Shown: positions 54,159 to 64,000, counted from the stretch's first letter. The stretch is 64,000 bases of DNA from Citrobacter youngae (GCF_003818115.1 NZ_RPOI01000020.1:124001-188000), one strand, 5' to 3'. Numbers and translations are program-made. The notes: generated from the letters alone by a model not told the origin.

Positions 54159-55416
54159 CGCTTCTCCCCACGTCTATTACTTCCATGACATGTGCGACAG
54201 TGTGAAACGATCCACACACCAACACGGTATCTTCTGGCTTCGCCTCAGCCAGTGCCGCAGACCATGCCTGCGCCACGCTATCGTAGGCGTCGCCTTTGCC
54301 CAGATGCTCCAGCAATTGTTCTGCCGTTGCGCCACGCGGCCCTTCCAGGGGCGCACAGTACCAGACGTCAACCACGCTTTTTAACCAGGCTAACGTACCG
54401 GCAATGTCTTTATCATGTAGCATACCGATAACCGCAAGTACACGCCCGCTTTTCACTAACTTTTTCAGACGTCCGGTCAGATATTCTGCCGCATGCGGGT
54501 TATGGGCAACATCGAAAATAACTCGCGGCGACTCGCTCACAATCTGGAAGCGTCCCGGCAAAATCGCGTGTTCGATGCCGTCACGAATGGCCTGCTCGCT
54601 AACGTTCAACCCGCTTGCACGCAGCGCGGCCAGTGCGGTAGCAGCGTTAGGTTGTGGAACCTGCGGCAACGGCAGATGCGCCAACGTTCCGTGAGCGTCC
54701 GTAAATGACCAGTCGTTCTCGGTGACCGCATAGCGCCAGTCCACGCCGCAGCGTTGCAAAATTGCCCCGCACTCTTGCGCGACATCCGCGATGGTGTAAG
54801 GCATTTCAGGTTCGCCGACGATAGCCGGTTTCTCAGCGCGGAAAATGCCCGCTTTCTCACGACCAATGCTTTCACGATCCGGGCCCAGCCAGTCGGTATG
54901 ATCAAGCGCAATACTGGTGATCACCGCCACATCAGCATCAACGATATTGGTGGCGTCAAGGCGCCCGCCCAGCCCCACTTCCAGAATAACGACATCCATC
55001 TGCGCCTGTTTAAACAGCCAGAGCGCCGATAACGTACCGTATTCAAAATAGGTCAGAGAAATGTCGCCACGCGCGTCTTCGATCTCAGCAAACGATGCGG
55101 TATGCGCTGACTCCGGCAGTTCACTCCCCTGCACGCGTACGCGCTCCGTGTAGCGCACCAGATGCGGTGAACTGTACACTCCGACTTTATAGCCTGCTGC
55201 GGCCAGCACCGATTCCAGCGTACGACATGTCGTGCCTTTTCCGTTGGTTCCTGCCACCGTAAACACAAATGGCGCGGGTTTCAACACACCCAGTTTGCGC
55301 GCCACCTGGCTTACACGTTCAAGGCCAAGATCGATGGTTTTACTGTGCAGGTTTTCCAGATAAGAAAGCCACGACGCCAGGGGCGACGCGGCTTGAGGAA
55401 TACGTTTATTGTCCAT
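54148..55416 (-). CDS. folC: Bifunctional dihydrofolate synthase / folylpolyglutamate synthase
   Basis: Adds glutamate to dihydropteroate and then to folate. It is a Mur-ligase-type enzyme of 422 residues with the P-loop VAGTNGKGTTCRTLE (about 54-68) and the ligase segments EVGLGGRLDATN and DVAHNPHAAEYL. It lies after accD with a 69 bp gap. Confidence 0.96.
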   Translation of the reverse strand: MDNKRIPQAASPLASWLSYLENLHSKTIDLGLERVSQVARKLGVLKPAPFVFTVAGTNGKGTTCRTLESVLAAAGYKVGVYSSPHLVRYTERVRVQGSELPESAHTASFAEIEDARGDISLTYFEYGTLSALWLFKQAQMDVVILEVGLGGRLDATNIVDADVAVITSIALDHTDWLGPDRESIGREKAGIFRAEKPAIVGEPEMPYTIADVAQECGAILQRCGVDWRYAVTENDWSFTDAHGTLAHLPLPQVPQPNAATALAALRASGLNVSEQAIRDGIEHAILPGRFQIVSESPRVIFDVAHNPHAAEYLTGRLKKLVKSGRVLAVIGMLHDKDIAGTLAWLKSVVDVWYCAPLEGPRGATAEQLLEHLGKGDAYDSVAQAWSAALAEAKPEDTVLVCGSFHTVAHVMEVIDVGRSGGE

Positions 55417-55485
55417 GATGCCTGTAATTTTATGACGTAGAGAAAAGCAAAAGGGCAGAGCCAGTGGCCCTACCCTTATCAGCTA

Positions 55486-56400
55486 TCAGGCCTCTGATTC
55501 CTGATCGGGTACCGGAGGCACCACCTCGCCTTCACGCGGCTCATCCGGATTCGGCGCAGGAAGATTCATCAGCTTCGCCAGGATGCTTGCCAGTTTCAGG
55601 CGCATTTCCGGACGGCGGACAATCATATCGATAGCGCCTTTTTCAATCAGGAACTCGCTGCGCTGGAATCCCGGCGGCAGTTTCTCACGTACGGTTTGCT
55701 CGATAACGCGCGGACCTGCAAAGCCGATCAGTGCTTTCGGCTCAGCAATGTTGAGATCGCCCAGCATCGCGAAGCTTGCAGAAACACCACCCATGGTAGG
55801 GTCAGTCAGTACGGAAATGTACGGTAAACCACGTTCCTGCATTTTCGCCAGTGCGGCAGAGGTTTTCGCCATCTGCATCAGAGACATCAGCGCTTCCTGC
55901 ATTCGCGCCCCGCCAGAAGCGGAGAAGCAGATCAGCGGACAGTTATCTTCCAGCGCCTGTTCGACGGCACGGACAAAACGCGCGCCGACCACAGAGCCCA
56001 TGGAGCCGCCCATAAACGCGAACTCGAATGCTGCAGCAACGACCGGCATACCATGCAGCGTGCCTTTCATCACCACCAGCGCATCTTTCTCGCCGGTTTC
56101 TTTTTGCGCAGAAGCCAGTCTGTCTTTGTATTTTTTGGAATCACGAAACTTCAGCACGTCTTTCGGCTCAAGCTCGCTACCCAGTTCCACGAGAGAACCT
56201 TCATCTAACAGGCTATGCAGGCGATTACGCGCCGACATGCGCATGTGATGGTCACACTTCGGACAGACCTCAAGATTACGTTCCAGCTCAGCACGGTATA
56301 AAACCTGACCGCAGCTATCACACTTGGTCCACACCCCTTCAGGAATGCTTGCCTTGCGGGTGGGAGTAATGTTGCTTTTAATTCGTTCAATCCAGCTCAT
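55486..56400 (-). CDS. accD: Acetyl-CoA carboxylase carboxyltransferase subunit beta
   Basis: Transfers carboxyl from carboxybiotin to acetyl-CoA with AccA. The zinc ribbon uses Cys27, Cys30, Cys46 and Cys49 (CDSC, CPKC) and the crotonase-type carboxyltransferase core has [13 protein letters not shown] and [15 protein letters not shown]. It is 304 residues. Confidence 0.97.
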   Translation of the reverse strand: MSWIERIKSNITPTRKASIPEGVWTKCDSCGQVLYRAELERNLEVCPKCDHHMRMSARNRLHSLLDEGSLVELGSELEPKDVLKFRDSKKYKDRLASAQKETGEKDALVVMKGTLHGMPVVAAAFEFAFMGGSMGSVVGARFVRAVEQALEDNCPLICFSASGGARMQEALMSLMQMAKTSAALAKMQERGLPYISVLTDPTMGGVSASFAMLGDLNIAEPKALIGFAGPRVIEQTVREKLPPGFQRSEFLIEKGAIDMIVRRPEMRLKLASILAKLMNLPAPNPDEPREGEVVPPVPDQESEA

Positions 56401-56549
56401 TGGTGACCTTTCTGCCTGAACCCTAGTCAGCTTTGTTATAAGGGGCGCATAATGCCATTTTTGCCCCTAACAGACCATGAATGTTGCACATTAAAACATA
56501 ACAGCCCGAAACTTTGGATAAAAAAGTGGTCGAACCGCTGAGTTACTTT

Positions 56550-57209
56550 CTATTTTGCAGCCCGTGACGCAGCACGCTTATGGCGAATTACTTCAATCAC
56601 CCCCGGCAATACGGAAAGGACGATAATCGCCACAATCAATAATTTCAGGTTTTCCTGGACGATCGGCAGATCGCCGAACAGGTAGCCTGCGTAGGTGAAC
56701 AACAATACCCACAGCAGCGCGCCTACGACGTTATACATCGCAAAATGACGGTAGGACATGTGTCCCATACCGGCAACAAACGGCGCAAATGTCCGTACGA
56801 TAGGAACGAAACGCGCAAGAATAATGGTTTTACCGCCATGACGCTCATAGAACGCATGGGTTTTATCCAAATAGCTGCGGCGGAAAATTTTGGAATTTGG
56901 GTTACTGAACAGCTTCTCGCCAAACAATCGCCCGATGGTGTAGTTCACCGCATCGCCCACAATCGCCGCCACTATCATTAACGCCACCATCAGATGAACA
57001 TTAAGATCGTTCGTTGGCAGCGCAGAAAGCGCACCAGCAACAAACAGCAGCGAATCGCCTGGCAGGAACGGCGTGACCACCAGTCCCGTTTCGCAGAACA
57101 GAATCAAAAACAGAATAGCGTATACCCAGATACCGTATTCCGCGACCAGCTCCGCCAGGTGCACATCAATGTGCAGGATAAAATCGATGAGGAAGTAAAT
57201 CAGATCCAT
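56550..57209 (-). CDS. dedA: DedA, inner-membrane protein
   Basis: A 219-residue DedA/VTT-family membrane protein. Family members are linked to undecaprenyl phosphate recycling, membrane potential and drug resistance. Conserved motifs are [17 protein letters not shown] (about 41-57), GRLFGEKLF and the arginine-rich [18 protein letters not shown] (about 132-149). 24 bp separates it from truA upstream. Confidence 0.95.
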   Translation of the reverse strand: MDLIYFLIDFILHIDVHLAELVAEYGIWVYAILFLILFCETGLVVTPFLPGDSLLFVAGALSALPTNDLNVHLMVALMIVAAIVGDAVNYTIGRLFGEKLFSNPNSKIFRRSYLDKTHAFYERHGGKTIILARFVPIVRTFAPFVAGMGHMSYRHFAMYNVVGALLWVLLFTYAGYLFGDLPIVQENLKLLIVAIIVLSVLPGVIEVIRHKRAASRAAK

Positions 57210-57233
57210 AGTTATGCCTTTATACGACTCAAA

Positions 57234-58046
57234 TTAGTCCGCCAGAAATAGCGGGCCCATAGGCTGTTTTGGCAGGTCGAACCGATCCGGGTAATCTACT
57301 GCAACCAGATACAGTCCTTCCGCTTTCGCCGTTGCCGCTGCCAGCGTTCTGTCCTTCGCCGCTAACAGTTCTGCTATCCAGCTCTCCGGCTGGTTGTGGG
57401 CACCTACTTCCATCAGGCTGCCGACAATATTCCTGACCATATGATGTACAAAGGCATTCGCTTTAATATCCACCACCACATACGCACCGAAACGTTCAAC
57501 GTTAATGTGCATCACGTTACGCCACGGTGTGCGCGACTGGCACTGTACCGCCCGAAACGAGGTAAAATCATTTTCGCCAATCAGACACTGGGCTGCACGA
57601 TGCATACGCTCAGCGTCCAGCGGCTCATAGTAATGGGTTACCCCTTTACCTAAAATCGCAGGACGCAACCGATGATTGTAGATGATGTAGCGATAACGGC
57701 GAGCCGTAGCGCTAAATCGGGCATGAAAATCATCAGGTACAGCTTTCACCCAGCGTACAGCGATGTCACCAGGTAAATTCGCATTTACCCCCAGTGTCCA
57801 GGCCGCATCTTTACGCTGTGCCGTCGTTTCAAAGTGAACAACCTGCCCTGTGCCATGAACGCCCGCATCCGTGCGTCCCGCACAAAAGACATTAATGCGT
57901 TCATTCGCCACCTGAGAGAGCGCTTTTTCCAGTTTTTCCTGAACGCTACGCACTTCGTTCTGGCGCTGCCAGCCATAATATTTGCTGCCATCGTACTCAA
58001 TGCCCAGCGCAATTTTATGAGTTGACGGCTGTTGCAGGTCAGACAT
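57234..58046 (-). CDS. truA: tRNA pseudouridine(38-40) synthase
   Basis: Makes pseudouridine at positions 38, 39 and 40 of the tRNA anticodon arm. It is 270 residues; the catalytic Asp60 is in [15 protein letters not shown], and [10 protein letters not shown] and [17 protein letters not shown] are conserved. The ATG overlaps the usg stop by one base. Confidence 0.97.
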   Translation of the reverse strand: MSDLQQPSTHKIALGIEYDGSKYYGWQRQNEVRSVQEKLEKALSQVANERINVFCAGRTDAGVHGTGQVVHFETTAQRKDAAWTLGVNANLPGDIAVRWVKAVPDDFHARFSATARRYRYIIYNHRLRPAILGKGVTHYYEPLDAERMHRAAQCLIGENDFTSFRAVQCQSRTPWRNVMHINVERFGAYVVVDIKANAFVHHMVRNIVGSLMEVGAHNQPESWIAELLAAKDRTLAAATAKAEGLYLVAVDYPDRFDLPKQPMGPLFLAD

Positions 58047-59059
58047 TAGTACAGGTACTCCTGCACCAGTTTTTCCGCAATTTTCACCGCCATTAACGCG
58101 CCGCCAAAGCGCACGTTGTCTGCCACAGACCAGAACTGAACTTGCTCAGGCATGCCGTAATCGTTATGCACGCAGCCAATGGAAAGGTGCGGAGTACCTG
58201 ACGCGTCGCCAACCTGAGTCGGGAAATCGGTCTCTTCTGACAGAACAATATCTTCACCACGAGAAAAGGCATCACGCGCCTCTTCTGCGGCCAGCGGGCG
58301 CAGCGCTTCAAAATTCACCATCTGCGCATGACCGTAGAACACGGGTGACTGCACGATGCTGGCTGAAATTAACAGGCCGTCATCCTGCATAATCTTGCGC
58401 ACTTCATCAACAATACGACGCTCTTCCCGCACGCTACCTTCGCGATCGGGCAGCAGCGGCAGCATATTGAACGCCAGCTGACGACCAAAGAAATCATCTT
58501 CGTCAATCGGGATGCCGTTAAGCAATTTCGCGCTTTGTCCGGCCAGTGCGTCTACGGCTTTTTTACCGTGAGCGGAAGCCGAGATAATGTTGGTTACCGT
58601 AATACGTGAGAGGCCACCGTCATCGATCAGCGGTTTCAGCGCGGAAAGCAGTTGGCTGGTCAGGCTGTTTGGCACCGCAATCACATTGCGGTTACGGTAA
58701 TCCGCCAGCACGAACGGGTTAACGTCCGGGACGACCAGCGGAACGTCAGGCTCGAGCGCAAACAGACCACTGCTGTCAATAACCAGACAACCGGCATTGG
58801 TTGCTTCTTCAGCCCATGCCGCGGTGGCTTCAGTGCCCGCAACAAAAAATGCCAGCTGTGCCTGCGTCCAGTCAAAGTCTGCAACGTCCTGCACTATGAC
58901 CGATTTACCGTTAAAACGCAGATGCTCACCGGCACTTTCATTGCGTGCCAGCGCATAAATTTCACCGACCGGGAACTGGCGTTCAGCCAGCGTATCGAGC
59001 AGGGCTTCGCCTACGGCGCCCGTTGCGCCCAGAATGGCAATATTCCAGCCTTCAGACAT
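58046..59059 (-). CDS. usg: Usg, semialdehyde dehydrogenase family protein without catalytic Cys
   Basis: A 337-residue paralogue of aspartate-semialdehyde dehydrogenase with the NADP-binding [12 protein letters not shown] (10-21) and the family's DSSGLF. The position of the catalytic Cys is Ser132 ([11 protein letters not shown]; active enzymes read PNCST), so dehydrogenase activity is doubtful, as noted for E. coli Usg. Its role is unknown. It lies between pdxB and truA in the same transcription unit. Confidence 0.95.
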   Translation of the reverse strand: MSEGWNIAILGATGAVGEALLDTLAERQFPVGEIYALARNESAGEHLRFNGKSVIVQDVADFDWTQAQLAFFVAGTEATAAWAEEATNAGCLVIDSSGLFALEPDVPLVVPDVNPFVLADYRNRNVIAVPNSLTSQLLSALKPLIDDGGLSRITVTNIISASAHGKKAVDALAGQSAKLLNGIPIDEDDFFGRQLAFNMLPLLPDREGSVREERRIVDEVRKIMQDDGLLISASIVQSPVFYGHAQMVNFEALRPLAAEEARDAFSRGEDIVLSEETDFPTQVGDASGTPHLSIGCVHNDYGMPEQVQFWSVADNVRFGGALMAVKIAEKLVQEYLY

Positions 59060-59126
59060 GGTGATTTACTCCAGAAATACGTAAGCGTCCCTGTCGCATT
59101 ATTCGACAGGGAGCATTAAGAAGACA

Positions 59127-60263
59127 TTAATGTGCCGGGTGATGAACGGCGTTAAAACCCAGCTTACACAGCAGGGCTGCAGCGGCTGCGTCGTCACACA
59201 TCACGTATAAAGACGACCATTCACGGCGCTCAAGATAATTCTTGCGCAGTTTATCAAATTCACCCGGAATTCCAGCGACTTTGCGCAGTGGCGCATCGTC
59301 GCGGCGCACATCATACACTAAATGAACCAACCTTTTCAGCGTTGGCTGATCTAACGGGCCATGCAGGGTGATACGACCAAATTCCGGTGCGGGTAACAGG
59401 GTACTGAGCGCAACGTGCTGCTCGTGACCAATAAACTTACTATAGGCCTCAAAGACCTGCGTTGTCCCACGCGCTTTTCCTTCGAGGGTATAGCCAGCAA
59501 TGTGCGCCGTGCCGATATCGGCTTTCTCCAGCAACGCCACATTGAGATCCGGCTCCCCTTCCCAGACATCCAGCACGACGCTCAGCGGCTGCCCGGCGTT
59601 GAGTCGGTTCAGTAAGGCGGAATTATCCACGACCGGTCCGCGGCAGGCATTAATCAGAATGGTGCCCGGTTTCAGACGGCTAATCAGCGCCTCATCCGCC
59701 AGATGCAGCGTTTTGTAGGGGCCATCTTTGAACAGCGGCGTATGGAAAGTCAGCACATCAGCTTGCACTACCAGTTCGTCCAGCGAGCGGAAATCGCCCT
59801 CGTCGCCCCGATCGGCACGCGGTGGATCACACAGCAAGGTGCGGATACCCAGCGCTTCCAGGCGCGCCTGCAAACGCCCGCCCACGTTGCCCACACCCAC
59901 AATGCCTACGGTGCGATCGCGTAACGCAAACCCGTCACGCTCCGCCAGCATCAGCAACGCTGAAAAAACATATTCTACGACCGCTATCGCGTTACAACCG
60001 GGCGCGGCGGAAAAACCGATCCCCGCCTGTGCAAGCCAGGCGTCATCCACATGGTCTGTGCCAGCGGTTGCCGTACCGACAAATTTAACCGGTTTTCCGC
60101 CAAGCAGTGATTCATTTACTTTCGTCACCGAGCGCACCATTAAAGCGTCCGCATCATCCAGTTCAGCAACGGGAATCGGACGACCGGGAACCGCTTTGAC
60201 CTCCCCCAAACGACTGAACAGTTCGCGGGCATAGGGCATATTTTCATCAACGAGGATTTTCAC
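59127..60263 (-). CDS. pdxB: Erythronate-4-phosphate dehydrogenase
   Basis: Second step in the pyridoxal 5'-phosphate pathway, oxidising 4-phosphoerythronate. A D-2-hydroxyacid dehydrogenase of 378 residues with the NAD motif [17 protein letters not shown] (about 117-133), the catalytic Arg in INACRGPVV and His in [12 protein letters not shown], then the PdxB-specific C-terminal dimer domain. Confidence 0.97.
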   Translation of the reverse strand: MKILVDENMPYARELFSRLGEVKAVPGRPIPVAELDDADALMVRSVTKVNESLLGGKPVKFVGTATAGTDHVDDAWLAQAGIGFSAAPGCNAIAVVEYVFSALLMLAERDGFALRDRTVGIVGVGNVGGRLQARLEALGIRTLLCDPPRADRGDEGDFRSLDELVVQADVLTFHTPLFKDGPYKTLHLADEALISRLKPGTILINACRGPVVDNSALLNRLNAGQPLSVVLDVWEGEPDLNVALLEKADIGTAHIAGYTLEGKARGTTQVFEAYSKFIGHEQHVALSTLLPAPEFGRITLHGPLDQPTLKRLVHLVYDVRRDDAPLRKVAGIPGEFDKLRKNYLERREWSSLYVMCDDAAAAALLCKLGFNAVHHPAH

Positions 60264-60368
60264 GTCTTTCGCACCTGTTTGAGAACGAGAGTTAACCGGG
60301 CAAGTGTGCCATAATCTCGCCGCCAGGCATACTGCGAGACCTGGTCAGCACAGATTTAAGGAACAGAG

Positions 60369-61379
60369 ATGATGCAGCCCATTTCAGGTACGCCCGCACG
60401 CCCTCCCGGCGAAGGCCAAAATGCCCCTTCCGCTGCGGGTGAACAACCGTTATCCACGCAACAACGTACCATACTGGAACGACTGATTACCCGTTTGATT
60501 TCGCTTACCCAACAGCAAAGCGCTGAGGTGTGGGCCGGAATGAAGCACGATTTGGGCGTTAAAAACGATACACCGCTGCAGTCACGTCACTTCCCCGCAG
60601 CAGAACAAAACCTGAATCAGCGTCTGGGGATTGCTCAGCAGAATCATGCTAACCGTCAGGTTCTGTCGCAGCTCACTGAATTACTGAGTCAGGGAAATAA
60701 TCGCCAGGCGGTGAGTGATTTCATCCGTCAACAGTACGGGCAGACAGCGCTCAGCCAGCTCACGCCAGAGCAGTTGAAGAACGTGCTCGCGCTGTTGCAG
60801 CAGGGGCAGCTTTCAATTCCGCAGCCACAACAGCGGCCGGCAACCGATCGCCCTTTATTACCCGCCGAGCACAATACGCTGAATCAGTTGGTCACTAAGC
60901 TGGCGGCCGCCACGGGAGAGTCGGGGAAAATGATCTGGCAGTCGATGCTGGAGCTGTCTGGCGTAAAAAGCGGCGAGCTGATCCCTGCCAAACAGTTTAC
61001 GCACCTGGTCACCTGGCTGCAGGCGCGCCAAACGCTCAGCCTGCAAAGCGCCCCGACGCTACAAACGCTCCAGGCTGCGCTGAAGCTGCCATTAGAGCCG
61101 AATGAGCTGACAGCAATAAAAGAGTACGCGCAGCAGACGTATCAGATCCAACCACAATCGATTCTGACCACGGTGCAGGTGCAGGACTTGCTCAATCAAA
61201 TCTTCCTGCGCCGCGTGGAACGTGACCGGGAGCAGGAATTAAACGATCCGCGTCATCTTCAACCCATTTTCAGCCCGTTCGCACCAGTGATTGAAACGGT
61301 TAAATCTCTGTCGGCACGACCGGGACTGTTGTTTGTTGCATTGATGATTGCGTTAGCCATTTTCTGGCTGGTCGCTTAA
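60369..61379 (+). CDS. flk: Flk, flagellar biosynthesis checkpoint protein
   Basis: A membrane-anchored protein that in Salmonella couples flagellar P- and L-ring assembly to FlgM secretion and late gene expression. It is 336 residues, with a Pro/Gln-rich N-terminus, a repeated-looking middle ([21 protein letters not shown]) and a single C-terminal membrane segment (about 315-335). Start with a good purine-rich site AGGAACAGAG. Together with cheV it indicates a motile lineage. Confidence 0.94.
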   Translation: MMQPISGTPARPPGEGQNAPSAAGEQPLSTQQRTILERLITRLISLTQQQSAEVWAGMKHDLGVKNDTPLQSRHFPAAEQNLNQRLGIAQQNHANRQVLSQLTELLSQGNNRQAVSDFIRQQYGQTALSQLTPEQLKNVLALLQQGQLSIPQPQQRPATDRPLLPAEHNTLNQLVTKLAAATGESGKMIWQSMLELSGVKSGELIPAKQFTHLVTWLQARQTLSLQSAPTLQTLQAALKLPLEPNELTAIKEYAQQTYQIQPQSILTTVQVQDLLNQIFLRRVERDREQELNDPRHLQPIFSPFAPVIETVKSLSARPGLLFVALMIALAIFWLVA

Positions 61380-62554
61380 CCTTTACGCAGCGTAAGCAAC
61401 GTTACAATAATCCCCACCACAGCGGATATCGCCCCGGCAAGGAACACTGAGGAATAACCGTACGCAGTGGCCAGCACCCCGGCGACCGGACCGCTTATGC
61501 CGTAGGAGATATCCTGAAATGCGGCGTAACCGCCCAGCGCCGTACCACGAACCTGGGCAGGCATTCGCTTCACGACCTCGACGCCCAAGGCCGGGAAGAT
61601 AAGCGAACACCCGGCCCCGGTTAATGCCGCTCCAAGCAGTGCAACCCAGGCTGTTGGGGCTTGCCACAGCAGAATCAGACCCGCGGTTTCAACCAGCAAC
61701 GAAACAACGGCAACCTTCACGCCGCCAAACCGGTCCGGCATCCAGCCAAACAGAATACGCATCAGCACAAACGCCCCGCCAAATGCGGTCAGGGTGAAAC
61801 CCGCCATCGTCCAGCCGTTGCTGACAAAATAGAGCGAAATAAAGGTACCGATTACCGCAAAACCCACGCCCTGCAGCGCCAGGCCCAGACCCGGTTTCCA
61901 GATAAGCCCTACCACACTCCATAACGAAGGACGCTCTCCTGCATGTGCAGGCACTTTGCGCACGGTGCCATTGAATGCCCATGCCAGCAGCGGTAATACC
62001 ATCGTGGTTCCTGCCAGCGCCGCAAAGCCAAAGTGGCTGTGGATCAAAAGCCCCAGCGGCGCCCCCGCGGCCAGCGCGCCGTAAATCGCCATCCCGTTCC
62101 ACGACATCACCTTGCCAGAACGCGTTGGCCCAACCAGCCCCAGCCCCCAGGTCAGCGTTCCGGTGAGCAACTGACTTTCGCCAAAACCAAGGATCAAGCG
62201 CCCGACAATCAACAACGCAAACTTCACCGGAACGGAAACGGGCAATAGCGCGGCTAACAGCCACGCCGCGCCCGCCAGCGCACAGGCAAACATCCCCTGT
62301 AGCGCCGAACGTTTAGCACCATATTGATCGGCTAAGCGCCCGGCGTAGCCGCGCGTTAATACCGTTGCCAGAAACTGTACGCCGACGGCGATACCGACCA
62401 TGGTGTTGCCATAGCCCAGCTCCTGGTGCACAAACAGAGGAATGACGGGCAAAGGTAAACCGACCGTCATATAGGTCAGGAAAACCGCAAAAGCGATACG
62501 AAACAGCGAAAAATTCGCCGAAGGTGTTTTTTCTTGTTGGGTTACAGCTGTCAT
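61376..62554 (-). CDS. yfcJ: YfcJ, MFS transporter (UPF0226)
   Basis: A 392-residue, 12-helix major facilitator transporter. Conserved loop [15 protein letters not shown] appears after helix 2 and GWMPDRFGG after helix 8, both MFS signatures. The substrate is not known; sugar or metabolite efflux is proposed for the family. Its stop shares the TTAA bases with the flk stop on the other strand. In E. coli fabB would come next, but here an accessory segment intervenes. Confidence 0.92.
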   Translation of the reverse strand: MTAVTQQEKTPSANFSLFRIAFAVFLTYMTVGLPLPVIPLFVHQELGYGNTMVGIAVGVQFLATVLTRGYAGRLADQYGAKRSALQGMFACALAGAAWLLAALLPVSVPVKFALLIVGRLILGFGESQLLTGTLTWGLGLVGPTRSGKVMSWNGMAIYGALAAGAPLGLLIHSHFGFAALAGTTMVLPLLAWAFNGTVRKVPAHAGERPSLWSVVGLIWKPGLGLALQGVGFAVIGTFISLYFVSNGWTMAGFTLTAFGGAFVLMRILFGWMPDRFGGVKVAVVSLLVETAGLILLWQAPTAWVALLGAALTGAGCSLIFPALGVEVVKRMPAQVRGTALGGYAAFQDISYGISGPVAGVLATAYGYSSVFLAGAISAVVGIIVTLLTLRKG

Positions 62555-62733
62555 GCGTTACTCCAAAATGCAGAGTAAGGCGAGGAATGTCCACGCCCCC
62601 TCTACCTGACTATCAGGATTAAGGTGCGTTGGATAACGTTAAACGCTTACGCATTATCAAGAGGATAATGTTGAAGCTGGAGTCTGCCTGCGAGTGGCCC
62701 TGGCTGTCAACTGTGAAAGCATAGCAGTGCGTT

Positions 62734-63108
62734 TCAAAGCGATGACTTCTCTACGAACAAAAAGGGAAATACCGCTTCAACGCCTTTCGTTCTGAACCGC
62801 CCGGTTACCTGTTCACGCTGCTGCGGCGTCAGGAGCAGGAACATCATATCCCAAATCTCTTTGGGTCCTGCTTCCTGCACGATGTTGCAATCTGGTGCTT
62901 CTGTTTTCTCATTTTCATTCAGATACGAGCGTACATACAGTGGGAACACAGAAATATGAAATTCCTCGGCCTTAGATTTCGCTCGCTTGCGCTTAACGCC
63001 CTCTTTCCCTTCACTGTAGGTATTTAAGCGCAGGCGTACAGCGGGTGCGCTTCCAGGAAACCCCGGTAATTCAAGACACTCCTTGACCGTGAACCACTCT
63101 TTTACCAT
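62734..63108 (-). CDS. Mu-repressor-like DNA-binding protein
   Basis: I do not recognise a named orthologue. The start at 63108 (MVKEWFTVKECLELPGFPG) has a GGAAAG site; an earlier start would add 20 basic residues. Residues 2-62 match the Mu-type N-terminal DNA-binding domain found in phage Mu repressor c and MuA (KEWFT.KE...LPGFPG, then EFHISVFPLYVRSYL), which contacts DNA with a winged HTH. The last 60 residues (LLTPQQREQVTGRFRTKGVE) are helical and unlike the Mu c tail. At 124 residues it is shorter than Mu c. Divergent to the Ner-like gene as in the Mu c/ner switch. Confidence 0.75.
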   Translation of the reverse strand: MVKEWFTVKECLELPGFPGSAPAVRLRLNTYSEGKEGVKRKRAKSKAEEFHISVFPLYVRSYLNENEKTEAPDCNIVQEAGPKEIWDMMFLLLTPQQREQVTGRFRTKGVEAVFPFLFVEKSSL

Positions 63109-63279
63109 CAGTTTCTTTCCTTTCTGCTGATGAAATAAAAATATTTTTTCTTTTTCGCGAAATTTCAAATTAATTCTGGCAATATTCCTACGACAAAAAG
63201 AAAGTAACGTTCTTTTGTCTTTCTAATTTACAACCTGAAAAATATCGGTGCCGATAACACATCTTCTTAGGATTACAGA
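63109..63279. promoter_or_regulatory. Divergent control region with several palindromes
   Basis: Between the repressor-like and Ner-like genes. It contains TTTCGCGAAA (63153-63162), GACAAAAAGAA paired with TTCTTTTGTC around seven bases (63192-63219) and TATCGG TG CCGATA (63243-63256). Such symmetry is expected for operators of the two HTH proteins beside it. It is AT rich. Confidence 0.6.
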
Positions 63280-63540
63280 ATGGAACACAAAAGCCAAGAC
63301 TGGCATCGTGCAGATATTAAAAGTGCACTGGAAAAAAGAGGTATTACGCTCAGAGAGCTTTCGCGTTCAGCGGGGTTATCTCCCGACTCTTTACGCAATG
63401 TATTTACCCGCAGTTGGCCTCGGGCGGAGCTGATCATCGCGCAGGCGCTTGAAACTACGCCGGACGTAATTTGGCCATCACGCTATCTCTCTAAATCAGA
63501 GAAACAAACCCCAAAAAAAATAACCATCAATTATAAATAA
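63280..63540 (+). CDS. Ner/Nlp-family HTH protein
   Basis: An 86-residue DNA-binding protein of the Ner type (phage Mu Ner; E. coli SfsB/Nlp). DWHRADIKSALEKRG at the start, HTH near residues 21-40 (TLRELSRSAGLSPDSLRN) and the invariant PRAELIIAQALETTPDVIWPSRY follow the family closely. In Mu, Ner damps early and repressor transcription. AGGA lies seven bases before the ATG. The C-terminus is lysine rich. Paired with the divergent Mu-repressor-like gene it looks like a domesticated phage switch. Confidence 0.85.
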   Translation: MEHKSQDWHRADIKSALEKRGITLRELSRSAGLSPDSLRNVFTRSWPRAELIIAQALETTPDVIWPSRYLSKSEKQTPKKITINYK

Positions 63541-63686
63541 ATTAATAAAAATTCATTCAACCAATTATTTTATATTAAAGGCTAATGTATTAAAGATATT
63601 AATAGCATTATCGGTCATTTTTATCAGTTTGAATCCTGTTAAAGAAATACACGTTGTTATTACATAATCAATTAACAGGAACATCG

Positions 63687-64000
63687 ATGAGCTGGAATAA
63701 AACAACAGCAGTTAATCACGCTAAATCACACGCGGGGTCACATTCTCAAGGACGCTGTGCGGAATATACCCGCAAAGCCATTCAGGCAGGAGGCATCACT
63801 CTTGGGCATACTTATCATGCCAAAGATTATGGCCCCATGCTAAGAAGTGCCGGTTTCAGCCCCATCGGCACATTTGAACAGCCCCGGGCAGGAGATGTCA
63901 TCATCATTCAGCCTTATGAGGGAGGAAACCCAAGCGGGCATATGGCGATATTTGACGGTCAGGCGTGGTACTCCGATTTTAGACAACGTGATATGTGGGC
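63687..64000 (+). CDS. Small Cys/His peptidoglycan amidase-like protein, cut by window end
   Basis: Only 104 codons are in the window. The ATG follows AACAGGAACATCG. The product begins MSWNKTTAVNHAKSHAG and lacks a signal peptide. Cys24 in SQGRCAEYTRKAI and His85 in PSGHMAIFDG, with Asp97 near, have the order and glycine context of CHAP/NlpC-P60 enzymes, and the 61-residue Cys-His distance equals that of Tae1/Tse1 as I recall (Cys30, His91). Such proteins cleave peptidoglycan and can be type VI secretion effectors or phage lysins. No immunity gene is visible yet, since the window ends. Function inferred from motif only. Confidence 0.7.
   Translation, partial: MSWNKTTAVNHAKSHAGSHSQGRCAEYTRKAIQAGGITLGHTYHAKDYGPMLRSAGFSPIGTFEQPRAGDVIIIQPYEGGNPSGHMAIFDGQAWYSDFRQRDMW

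Noticed and set aside
63248-63433. Alternative frame overlapping the Ner-like gene
   Set aside because: The Ner-family frame at 63280 has strong homology and a proper ribosome site; the other does not.

Overview
The window is a contiguous piece of enterobacterial chromosome. Nearly every gene is recognisable as an orthologue of the Escherichia coli K-12 block running from arnT to yfcJ, in the same order and orientation. Departures from K-12 point to Citrobacter or a close relative. A flagellar coupling gene, cheV, sits between rnz and the nuo operon, as I recall it does in Salmonella and Citrobacter. A GNAT acetyltransferase occupies the slot between yfcH and the his transport genes. PmrD is clearly diverged from both the E. 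coli and the Salmonella forms. The genus is an inference; no rRNA or other taxonomic marker lies in the window.

Layout: (1) 1-2.5 kb: the end of the arn lipid A aminoarabinose operon (arnT partial, arnE, arnF) and pmrD. (2) 2.6-9.7 kb: menaquinone operon menF-D-H-B-C-E on the minus strand. (3) 9.7-12.7 kb: elaB, elaA, rnz, cheV. (4) 12.7-27.8 kb: the 13-gene NADH dehydrogenase I operon nuoA-N on the minus strand, with a REP and a second repeat-like segment between nuoL and nuoM. (5) 28.4-36 kb: lrhA, alaA, yfbR, yfbS, hxpA/yfbT, yfbU, yfbV. (6) 36-45.5 kb: acetate module ackA-pta, then yfcC, yfcD, yfcE, yfcF, yfcG, folX, yfcH. (7) 45.5-50.3 kb: GNAT gene, hisPMQJ and a broken argT. (8) 50.5-62.6 kb: ubiX, purF, cvpA, dedD, folC, accD, dedA, truA, usg, pdxB, flk, yfcJ. 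(9) 62.7-64 kb: an AT-rich accessory segment where E. coli would continue to fabB. It has a Mu-repressor-like gene, a divergent Ner-like gene and the start of a small Cys/His peptidoglycan-amidase-like gene cut by the window end.

Much of the window serves respiration and central carbon flow: menaquinone synthesis, Complex I, the LrhA regulator, alanine synthesis and acetate overflow. A second theme is nitrogen-regulated amino acid uptake. A sigma-54 type promoter is visible upstream of argT and another upstream of hisJ, with an NtrC-like site in front of the latter. argT carries an in-frame amber codon in place of a conserved Trp, so the Lys/Arg/Orn binding protein is probably lost while HisJ and the permease are intact.

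The most unusual parts are the accessory segment at the right end (a phage-Mu-type genetic switch next to a possible antibacterial amidase), the argT nonsense mutation, the palindrome-fronted GNAT gene, and the repeats inside the nuo operon. No tRNA, rRNA, CRISPR array or complete insertion sequence was seen.
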